From contig PCAV01000106.1 in assembly GCA_002730675.1 (NCBI GenBank), positions 3,527-8,778 on the forward strand: 5,252 bases of DNA. The letters run 5' to 3'. The position numbers and the translations under genes were made by a program. Positions 1-5,252 of this stretch are shown in pieces. Source of the stretch: Rhodospirillaceae bacterium. GTDB lineage: Bacteria > Pseudomonadota > Alphaproteobacteria > Thalassobaculales > Thalassobaculaceae. Numbering within the stretch: position 1 is the first letter of the stretch; the number at the start of each line of letters is the position of its first letter. A model generated the notes under the pieces. That model was not told the origin of the DNA. It saw nothing but the letters and a program-made list of their open reading frames with translations, and ran no database searches.

Positions 1-195
1 ACAGTTAAAGTTTTTGCATTTCAAAAAAAGAAATTCATAAGCATGACTACAAAAAATATCTCCGTCGAGAAAACCGGGATTGGCGCTGATCTTTTTAGAT
101 TTGCGAAAGAACAAAGCGCGTTATATGGTATATTAGCGATAATCATAGCAATGTTGTCAGGCTGGATTGCAGCAGTAATTTTCCGCAAGATATAA
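1..195 (+). CDS. C-terminal end of a putative TIGR02186 (Alph_Pro_TM) membrane protein, 5'-truncated by the window edge
   Basis: The reading frame is open from the first base of the window to a TAA at 193-195, so 64 residues of a longer protein are visible. The first part alternates hydrophobic and polar residues (TVKVFAFQKKKFIS), as in a beta-strand domain. It ends in one strong hydrophobic segment, about residues 43-60, followed by a short basic tail (FRKI), which fits a C-terminal membrane anchor. From memory, this matches the end of the TIGR02186/Alph_Pro_TM family: roughly 270-residue predicted membrane proteins of unknown function, found once per genome in Alphaproteobacteria and often next to a TauE/SafE-type exporter gene. 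That assignment is recognition, not an alignment. An ATG at 43 would give a free-standing 50-residue membrane protein, but it has only a weak A-rich leader and the frame continues upstream without a stop, so truncation is preferred. It is probably cotranscribed with the stress-protein gene downstream. Confidence 0.6.
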   Translation, partial: TVKVFAFQKKKFISMTTKNISVEKTGIGADLFRFAKEQSALYGILAIIIAMLSGWIAAVIFRKI

Positions 196-203
196 GGACG
201 GAA
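194..203 (+). promoter_or_regulatory. Ribosome binding site of the universal stress protein gene, overlapping the upstream stop codon
   Basis: The sequence AAGGACGGAA carries AAGGA at 194-198, nine bases before the ATG at 208, and a second GGA closer in. The AAGGA overlaps the last two bases of the upstream TAA. Ribosomes ending the membrane protein would therefore finish on this site, which suggests translational coupling and supports both the operon and the ATG start at 208. Confidence 0.7.
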
Positions 204-207
204 TTTT

Positions 208-711
208 ATGACCGACGTAGTAAAAAAAGTATATGATACCGAGGATGACAATCAGCGCATATTTTTAGTAGTAGTTGATAACTCTGAAGAAATGCTCGTG
301 GCCCTGAGATTTGCATGCATGCGAGCAAAGAGTTTGGGTGGGCGGGTCGCACTATTTCGCGATATAGAACCATCTGATTATCATCATTGGGCTGCTGTGA
401 GCGATCTAATGCAACAAGAAGCACGCGAAGCTGCTGAAGAGAGATTGAATGAATTAGCTCAGGAAGTCGTTGAATTGTCAGGCCAAATTCCAGCCCTATA
501 CATACGAGCTGGGCCTATCGAAGAAGAGTTGATAGCCCTTATAAATGAGGAACCAACAATTTCGGTGCTTGTTTTAGCGGCCAGTGCTAGTAAGGATGGT
601 CCAGGCCCACTAGTCAGCCATCTAATTGGGAAAGGTACTAACTCGTGCCGAATTCCTATCACTATCGTTCCAGGAAATCTGAGCGCCTCCCAAATTGATG
701 CTCTTGCCTGA
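208..711 (+). CDS. Universal stress protein, UspA-family (single Usp domain)
   Basis: This is a complete 167-residue cytoplasmic protein with one Usp fold. The first strand is FLVVVDNS at residues 19-26, where D24 is the usual nucleotide-contacting aspartate. A long charged helix follows at about 65-90 (DLMQQEAREAAEERLNELAQ), and the last strands are VLVLAAS (120-126) and IPITIVPGN (149-157). The nucleotide motif G-2x-G-9x-G-S/T is only partly kept: G133, nine residues, then G143-T144 fit, but D130 stands where the first glycine should be. The GPGPLVS stretch (131-137) is, as I recall, typical of an alphaproteobacterial branch of the family often found near NifU-type genes. Such proteins are generally linked to stress survival, but the exact ligand and role are unknown here. 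It follows the membrane protein gene by 12 bp. The next gene runs in the opposite direction, so any usual downstream partner is missing. Confidence 0.88.
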   Translation: MTDVVKKVYDTEDDNQRIFLVVVDNSEEMLVALRFACMRAKSLGGRVALFRDIEPSDYHHWAAVSDLMQQEAREAAEERLNELAQEVVELSGQIPALYIRAGPIEEELIALINEEPTISVLVLAASASKDGPGPLVSHLIGKGTNSCRIPITIVPGNLSASQIDALA

Positions 712-747
712 ATTTTCTACGAGTAACAAATTCCCTTAAAGTTATTT

Positions 748-1824
748 CTAGTTTTGGCCCATAATTAAATTTATCAGCCTATCCGTAACCTCACTAGTAA
801 GTGCGTTACCCTGGAGATCCGAAGGTAAAACTTTTCTTTCTTCAGTCAACCTTTCTATAGCAATCATTAATTCGCTAGCGGCGTTGTGCTCACCCAAATG
901 CTCCAGCATCATACAAGCTGACCAAAACGTTCCTATTGGATTTGCTATTCCTTTTCCCATTATGTCAAAAGCAGAGCCATGGATTGGCTCAAACATGGAT
1001 GGGAATTCCCCAGAAGGGTTTAAGTTTGATGTTGGAGCTATTCCCAGGCTTCCGCTTAGAGCGGCGGCTAAATCGCTAAGAATATCTGCGTGCAGATTCG
1101 TAGCCACGACAACATCTATTGAACTTGGATTTAATACCATTCTTGTTGTCATTGCATCCACCAACATTCGATCAATATCTACATCACCATATTCAGTAGA
1201 TAGATTGTCAAAGATATCATCCCACATAACCATTCCATGCCGCTGGGCATTTGATTTTGTTACAAATGTTAACTTTTTTCGTTTTCTCGATCGCGCTAAC
1301 TCCAGAGCAAATCTTTGTATACGCTCAACACCACTTCGCGTAAACACAGAGACATCCAAACCAACCTCCTCTGGGTGCCCCGTATGAACCCTTCCTCCTG
1401 CACCAGAATATTCACCCTCAGTATTCTCTCTAACAATCACCCAATCTATACTATCTGTCGAAACATTTTTAAGAGGGCTAGAAATTCCCGGAAGTAGCCG
1501 TACTGGCCTAACATTTGCGTATTGGTCAAAAGACTGGCAAATAGCCAATCTTAGCTCCCACAGAGAGATATGATCTGGAACCCTTGGATCACCCGCGGAA
1601 CCAAAAAAAATAGCATCAAAGTCACGTAATTGCTTAAGACCGTCAATTGGCATCATTTTATTATTCTTAAGAAAATATTCCGAGCCCCAATCAAAAACCT
1701 CAACTTCTAATAAGAAGTTCCCCAATTTTTCTGTTAACGCTCTGAGAACCCTCAGTCCCTCGTTTATCACTTCGGGACCAATACCATCGCCAGGAATCGA
1801 AGCTATTTTGAAAGTTTTTACCAA
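748..1824 (-). CDS. Isocitrate/isopropylmalate-type dehydrogenase, tartrate/D-malate dehydrogenase subgroup
   Basis: This 358-residue protein is full length for the NAD-dependent beta-decarboxylating dehydrogenases, which oxidise a 2-hydroxyacid and usually decarboxylate it. It starts with IPGDGIGPEV (10-19) and has DHISLW (84-89), FDQYANVRPVRLLPG (99-113), RENTEGEYS (132-140) and TKSN (189-192). The acid cluster is D223, D247 and D251, and the NAD-binding end is FEPIHGSA (278-285). By family comparison, R106, R132, Y139, K190 and the three aspartates are the substrate, catalytic and metal-binding residues. DHISLW and FDQY point to the TtuC/DmlA group, acting on tartrate or D-malate, rather than to LeuB or Icd. 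The arginine normally ten residues before R106 is Cys96, so the substrate may differ. The start is TTG at 1824: a stop lies three codons upstream, and the IPGDGIG motif is too near the N-terminus to allow a later start. The gene is last in the minus-strand run and converges with the stress-protein gene. Confidence 0.88.
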   Translation of the reverse strand: MVKTFKIASIPGDGIGPEVINEGLRVLRALTEKLGNFLLEVEVFDWGSEYFLKNNKMMPIDGLKQLRDFDAIFFGSAGDPRVPDHISLWELRLAICQSFDQYANVRPVRLLPGISSPLKNVSTDSIDWVIVRENTEGEYSGAGGRVHTGHPEEVGLDVSVFTRSGVERIQRFALELARSRKRKKLTFVTKSNAQRHGMVMWDDIFDNLSTEYGDVDIDRMLVDAMTTRMVLNPSSIDVVVATNLHADILSDLAAALSGSLGIAPTSNLNPSGEFPSMFEPIHGSAFDIMGKGIANPIGTFWSACMMLEHLGEHNAASELMIAIERLTEERKVLPSDLQGNALTSEVTDRLINLIMGQN

Positions 1825-1833
1825 AGCGAGCTA

Positions 1834-1836
1834 TCC
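1834..1836 (-). promoter_or_regulatory. Weak ribosome binding site for the TTG-initiated dehydrogenase
   Basis: Read on the minus strand, a GGA core (within TTGGATAG) lies nine bases upstream of the TTG at 1824. Together with the in-frame stop at 1831-1833, it supports TTG as the start. A short core plus a TTG codon suggests modest translation. Confidence 0.4.
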
Positions 1837-1880
1837 AATTTGCATCCCATGAAAAAGAGATTTAATGTTTTCATCCAATT

Positions 1881-2960
1881 TTATATTAAGCTAAAAGCTG
1901 TAAACATATGTATTGTAATAAAACTTACCACGCCCACAATAAAGGCTGCTATTAGACCAGCAGCAAAAGGTTTTAAGCCCATTGCTCTTAATTCATTTGC
2001 CTTTGTCGATAAGCCTAAAGCAGCCATAGCTATGCTTAAACATACACCAGACCCTACTTTAACCATCTGAATTATATCGGCCCATAAACTCTCAGTAATT
2101 GGCAACATATTCTCAGTCACAAGGTGGTCTCCAGCAGTGCGCACGATCACCATAAATACGAAGCCTAATACGAAAAGAGGGAAAACGCTTCTTAGGGAAT
2201 ATTCCTTCACGTTGCGTTCTCTCGCATAGATGTATGCAAATAGTGGTATCATTGCTAATAGAAATGTATTCCTTACTAGCTTAGTTATTGTTGCCACCTC
2301 GAGAACTTTGGAACTAGAATATTGCTGCTCGTAAATTAATCCCGATGCCGCAACTTGAGCAGTTTCATGTATCGCTGTCCCTAAGAAGAGCCCTATCGCA
2401 CTTTGGTTTCCAGAAAATGCTTCATGAGCAATGTATGGGTATAAAAACATGCCCAGAATTCCAAAAACCGTAATATTTGCGATGGCATACGTTATCTCAC
2501 CCTTCTTTGCGTTTATAACAGGAGCCATCGCGACTATCGCACTTGCTCCACAGATGGAAGTTCCAATGGCGATTAAATACGACATTTTAGTGGAAACATT
2601 TAATACTTTCCTCAGCAGACGCACTGCAATTATCACCGTAGCTATACAAAGTACTACTAGTGGAATCGAAATTGATCCGTATTCTAATACATCGCTTAGA
2701 CTAATCCGGATACCTAAGAGGATTATTCCGAAGCGGAGAACATAACGTACTGAAAAATTTATCCCACCCTCAAACATTCTGGGAAGTTCTATGAAATTGC
2801 TTATAAAAATACCAATCAACACAGCAAACAACACAACCGATATTGGACTTTTGGCATAAGATAGTAGGTCCTGCCCGACAAATGAGCTAACGAAGTCAGC
2901 TACGAAGTAGATGAGGGTAGCCAAAATTACGCCTGGCAATAGAGTTTTCAACTGTTGCAT
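1881..2960 (-). CDS. YeiH/UPF0324-family putative sulfate (anion) exporter
   Basis: This 359-residue polytopic inner-membrane protein has the usual length for the UPF0324/Cons_hypoth698 (YeiH) family. About ten to eleven hydrophobic segments are visible, roughly at residues 7-25, 38-57, 71-88, 97-114, 128-148, 157-177, 187-208, 225-246, 257-275, 290-316 and 330-355. Family signatures are RFGIILLGIRIS (76-87), GTSICGASAIVA (133-144) and GTAIHETAQVAASG (194-207); they probably line the transport path, since they place C137, H198 and Q202 among small residues. Members are annotated as putative sulfate exporters, partly because some lie in sulfonate-degradation clusters. Transport has been little tested directly, so the substrate is uncertain. 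The ATG at 2960 has an AAGG site seven bases upstream. The gene follows pseB by 89 bp and precedes the dehydrogenase by 56 bp, all on one strand. Export of an anion made by the neighbouring dehydrogenase pathway is possible but is only inference. Confidence 0.9.
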   Translation of the reverse strand: MQQLKTLLPGVILATLIYFVADFVSSFVGQDLLSYAKSPISVVLFAVLIGIFISNFIELPRMFEGGINFSVRYVLRFGIILLGIRISLSDVLEYGSISIPLVVLCIATVIIAVRLLRKVLNVSTKMSYLIAIGTSICGASAIVAMAPVINAKKGEITYAIANITVFGILGMFLYPYIAHEAFSGNQSAIGLFLGTAIHETAQVAASGLIYEQQYSSSKVLEVATITKLVRNTFLLAMIPLFAYIYARERNVKEYSLRSVFPLFVLGFVFMVIVRTAGDHLVTENMLPITESLWADIIQMVKVGSGVCLSIAMAALGLSTKANELRAMGLKPFAAGLIAAFIVGVVSFITIHMFTAFSLI

Positions 2961-2967
2961 TTCAACG

Positions 2968-2971
2968 CCTT
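2968..2971 (-). promoter_or_regulatory. Ribosome binding site of the YeiH-family gene
   Basis: On the minus strand, AAGG lies seven bases before the ATG at 2960, which is good spacing and supports that start. The rest of the 89 bp gap to pseB is AT-rich. I see no convincing -35/-10 pair or strong terminator in it. Confidence 0.6.
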
Positions 2972-3049
2972 ACATTAAAAGAGTTTGGTTTTTCATCAGC
3001 GAACTCAAAAAGAATAAATATCGTTCAAAAAAGTTAATGGTTTAAAAAC

Positions 3050-4069
3050 TTACATTTCAACAAGTGATTTAAAGCTTTCTTGGGACAACCAATGATCGTT
3101 TGAGTCGCTTGCATACTTGAATTCTTTCGATACTGCCTTGACACCAAAGTTTTCATAATCAGCCATGTTCAAATTTAAAAACGGCGTCAAGATAGCATAT
3201 CTATCAGAAAACTCTACTGTGGCTCGGGCGTCGTCCTCTGAAATCATGAGCTCATGCAACTTCTCACCAGCTCTGATACCTATTTCCCTATGCAAAAGAC
3301 CTGGAGCCATACTATGTGCCAGATCCGTGATTTTCATTGATGGTATTTTTGGGATAAAGATTTCACCTCCCTGCATTATTTTTAGGCATGAAAGCACAAA
3401 GTTTATACCCTGATCCAACGTTATCCAAAATCGTGTCATACGAAAGTCCGTGATTGGTAATTCAGTAGCCTTTTCTTTAATAAGTTTTTGAAATAGAGGG
3501 ACCACACTCCCTCTCGAACCAATCACATTACCATATCGCACAACCGAGAAGCTACACCCTCCCGCCCCCGATAAATTATTACCGGCAATAAAAATTTTAT
3601 CTGCTGCTAACTTCGTGGCTCCATAGAGATTAATTGGATTACACGCTTTATCTGTGGAGAGCGCTATGACCTTTTTTACTCCAGAACGGATGGCCGCAGT
3701 GACTACATTTTCTGCTCCATTTATATTTGTTTTGGCTGCTTCGAAGGGATTGTATTCCGCAGTTTGAACATGTTTCAGCGCTGCCGCATGGATAACATAG
3801 TCAACGCCTCGCATAGCGAGTTCAAGACGAGCTGCATCTCTTACATCACCAATGAAAAATCTGATTGGGCCGCCCGCTACAACAGGGAATTCTTGCGCCA
3901 TTTCGTATTGTTTCAACTCATCTCGCGAAAATACAATGCATCTGGAGACGTCGTAAGTATTTATAACCTTACGAACAAAGGCTTGACCAAATGAGCCCGT
4001 ACCACCAGTTATCAAAATAGATTTGTTACTCAATTTTATTTGATCATCGTCAAACTGGTAAAACATCAT
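3050..4069 (-). CDS. pseB: UDP-N-acetylglucosamine 4,6-dehydratase (inverting)
   Basis: PseB catalyses the first step of pseudaminic acid synthesis: it removes water from UDP-GlcNAc and inverts C5, giving UDP-2-acetamido-2,6-dideoxy-beta-L-arabino-hexos-4-ulose. The 339-residue length is normal. The extended short-chain dehydrogenase fold shows the nucleotide motif TGGTGSFG (21-28), FSRDELKQYEM (47-57) characteristic of this branch, GDVRD (74-78), HAAALKHV (94-101) and NPFEAAKTN (107-115). STDKA (138-142) supplies the catalytic D140 and K141, and YGATK (149-153) supplies Y149 and K153. The nine-residue spacing D140 to Y149 matches the well-studied FlaA1/PseB active site. About ten extra polar residues precede the usual start of the fold. 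Two ATG codons in tandem (4069 and 4066) lie downstream of a weak AAGAGA site. It lies 55 bp after pseC on the same strand, and the two enzymes act consecutively in the cytoplasm. The usual order is pseB first; here it is second. Confidence 0.95.
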   Translation of the reverse strand: MMFYQFDDDQIKLSNKSILITGGTGSFGQAFVRKVINTYDVSRCIVFSRDELKQYEMAQEFPVVAGGPIRFFIGDVRDAARLELAMRGVDYVIHAAALKHVQTAEYNPFEAAKTNINGAENVVTAAIRSGVKKVIALSTDKACNPINLYGATKLAADKIFIAGNNLSGAGGCSFSVVRYGNVIGSRGSVVPLFQKLIKEKATELPITDFRMTRFWITLDQGINFVLSCLKIMQGGEIFIPKIPSMKITDLAHSMAPGLLHREIGIRAGEKLHELMISEDDARATVEFSDRYAILTPFLNLNMADYENFGVKAVSKEFKYASDSNDHWLSQESFKSLVEM

Positions 4070-4124
4070 CTTAATTCTCTTGCTTGTGCCTTTTTAAACT
4101 AAAGCAATACAACTTTTACATGAT

Positions 4125-5252
4125 CTAAAAATTCTGTTCCACGCCAAGTATATCAGCCAACACCGAAACAACAAAATCTACTTCTGCCAATGTCATATCT
4201 GGCCATAGTGGTAAGCTTAGGCATCTAGAGTAATACGATTCGCAACCCCTTAATGAAAATGTACCATAGCGCATTTTATAGTAGGGTTGTTTATGGACAG
4301 GAATATAGTGGACTTGTGTTCCAACGCCCAAATCAGACAATTTCCGCATTACATCTACCCGCTTGATATCTAATTTTTCGAAATCAATTAATGCAACAGC
4401 TAGATGCCATGCTGGCTTACAGCCACCTATTGTCTCGATAGGTTTAACATATGGACCAAGCGTTTTTAGGCAAATCGAATACCTTTCTCGAAGCTTCTCT
4501 CTTTTTTTGACAAACCCTTCAAGCTTTGATAGTTGGCTTCTTCCAAGAGCGCACTGAATATCGGTTAGACGGTAGTTGAAGCCCAAGCTATGCATTTCGT
4601 AGTGCCAAGGGTCAGAAGCTAGCTCATTGGTATCTCTAACCATGCCATGATTTCTATAAAGTCGAAGTTTTTCGGCAAAATTCGTGTCATTAGTTGTTAC
4701 AACACCCCCTTCCCCGGAAGCTATTGTTTTGACCGCATGAGACGAAAAAGCTGCAGCGTGGCTATAATAGCAAGAACCGGTTTTTAGAGATTTTTCTGGC
4801 GACAATATCTCTGAGCTCCCTAATGCATGACAGGCATCCTCTAATAATACTATGTCCCCGGCACACTCTTTAAGATTTCGCATGCTTGCGCATTGTCCAT
4901 TTAAGTGGACTGCAATTATAGCCTTGGGCTCGACGTTTGATTTGCCTAGGGCGTAACTTAGGTGCTCTGTATCTAGTAAACCCGTTTCTGGGTTGACATC
5001 TGCAAAGTAAACCTCTGCTCCCGTGTAACGAACAGCATTGGCGGTGGCTAGAAAAGTAAGGGATGGAACGATAACCCAATCACCCGGGCCTACCCCCAAT
5101 CCCATTAACATTAAGTGGAGGGCCGCCGTACCGCTTGAACAGGCCACAGCATGTTCCGATCCAACAGCATCGGAGAACGCATTTTCAAAAGAATTAATGC
5201 TGGGTCCAGTTGTTAACCAATCCCCTCTGAGGACATCTACAACAGCGGATAT
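4125..5252 (-). CDS. pseC: UDP-4-amino-4,6-dideoxy-N-acetyl-beta-L-altrosamine transaminase, N-terminus beyond the window
   Basis: PseC is a PLP-dependent aminotransferase that takes the 4-keto product of PseB and adds an amino group at C4, using glutamate as the usual donor. The frame is open to the right edge, so 375 residues are visible. The family is about 375-390 long, so only a short N-terminal piece is missing. Counting from the first visible codon, motifs are VLRGDWLTTGP (7-17), ACSSGTAALHL (37-47, PLP phosphate binding), EDACHALG (138-145, aspartate to the pyridine nitrogen), SSHAVKTIASGEGG (170-183, with Schiff-base lysine K175), LGFNYRLTDIQCALG (about 227-241) and VHYIPVHKQPYY near the C-terminus. 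The last two patterns are strongly PseC-like. The lysine motif is slightly unusual: most relatives have HPVK and TTGEGG. Pairing with pseB makes PseC more likely than the related DegT/LegC-type transaminases. An in-frame GTG at 5147 is internal, since conserved sequence continues upstream of it. Confidence 0.94.
   Translation of the reverse strand: MSAVVDVLRGDWLTTGPSINSFENAFSDAVGSEHAVACSSGTAALHLMLMGLGVGPGDWVIVPSLTFLATANAVRYTGAEVYFADVNPETGLLDTEHLSYALGKSNVEPKAIIAVHLNGQCASMRNLKECAGDIVLLEDACHALGSSEILSPEKSLKTGSCYYSHAAAFSSHAVKTIASGEGGVVTTNDTNFAEKLRLYRNHGMVRDTNELASDPWHYEMHSLGFNYRLTDIQCALGRSQLSKLEGFVKKREKLRERYSICLKTLGPYVKPIETIGGCKPAWHLAVALIDFEKLDIKRVDVMRKLSDLGVGTQVHYIPVHKQPYYKMRYGTFSLRGCESYYSRCLSLPLWPDMTLAEVDFVVSVLADILGVEQNF

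Noticed and set aside
43..195. Stand-alone 50-residue small membrane protein starting at ATG 43
   Set aside because: There is no stop between base 1 and 43, the ribosome site is weak, and the upstream residues look like coding sequence of the same protein. Kept only as an alternative.
710..733. Inverted repeat GAATTT/AAATTC between the converging uspA and dehydrogenase genes, as a possible shared terminator
   Set aside because: The stem is only six AT-rich pairs with a 12-base loop and no clear U-tract, so it is expected by chance in this base composition.
884..1387. Long plus-strand open frame opposite the dehydrogenase
   Set aside because: It is antisense to a well-conserved enzyme, has no recognisable domain, and is explained as a shadow of the real gene's codon use. 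The same holds for the plus-strand frames within 2431-2745 and 3165-3413.
1849..1874. Inverted repeat ATGAAAA/TTTTCAT in the gap between the exporter and the dehydrogenase
   Set aside because: Seven weak pairs around a 12-base loop with no following T-run; not a credible terminator or operator.
2966..3000. Possible hairpin (GAGTT/AACTC) or promoter in the pseB to exporter gap
   Set aside because: The stem is five pairs with a long loop, and I could not find a -35/-10 pair with acceptable spacing.
4125..5147. pseC starting at the GTG at 5147
   Set aside because: The frame continues to the window edge, and the upstream residues (VLRGDWLTTGP and following) match the conserved N-terminal region of the family, so this GTG is an internal valine.
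1..5252. CRISPR arrays, tRNA or rRNA genes, insertion sequences, toxin-antitoxin or phage-defence genes
   Set aside because: No regularly spaced repeats, RNA-gene signatures, transposase motifs or unexplained coding regions were seen on either strand.

Overview
The window looks like chromosomal DNA of an AT-leaning alphaproteobacterium. Two things point there: the gene fragment at the left edge resembles the C-terminus of the TIGR02186/Alph_Pro_TM family, which is reported essentially only from Alphaproteobacteria, and the UspA-like protein beside it belongs to a branch I recognise from the same class. I cannot name a genus from sequence alone.

Layout: on the plus strand, 1-195 is the 3' end of the membrane protein gene. 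It is followed 12 bp later by a complete universal-stress-protein gene (208-711) whose Shine-Dalgarno overlaps the upstream stop codon. The remaining genes are all on the minus strand and converge on uspA with a 36 bp gap. In transcription order (right to left) they are pseC (5252-4125, start just outside the window), pseB (4069-3050), a YeiH/UPF0324 putative anion exporter (2960-1881) and an NAD-dependent beta-decarboxylating dehydrogenase of the tartrate/D-malate type (1824-748, TTG start). Gaps between them are 55, 89 and 56 bp, so the genes are close but not overlapping.

How they fit together: PseB and PseC catalyse the first two steps of CMP-pseudaminic acid synthesis, turning UDP-GlcNAc into UDP-4-amino-4,6-dideoxy-N-acetyl-beta-L-altrosamine. 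This sugar decorates flagellin, capsule or O-antigen, and the remaining pse genes may lie beyond the right edge. The exporter and the dehydrogenase are not known pseudaminate genes. They look like separate metabolic cargo between the sugar cluster and the conserved uspA locus. I saw no mobile element, CRISPR array, tRNA or rRNA, and there is no gene-free stretch longer than about 90 bp. I found no strong evidence for an undescribed system. The points most worth a second look are a substituted substrate-binding arginine in the dehydrogenase and the unusual gene neighbourhood.
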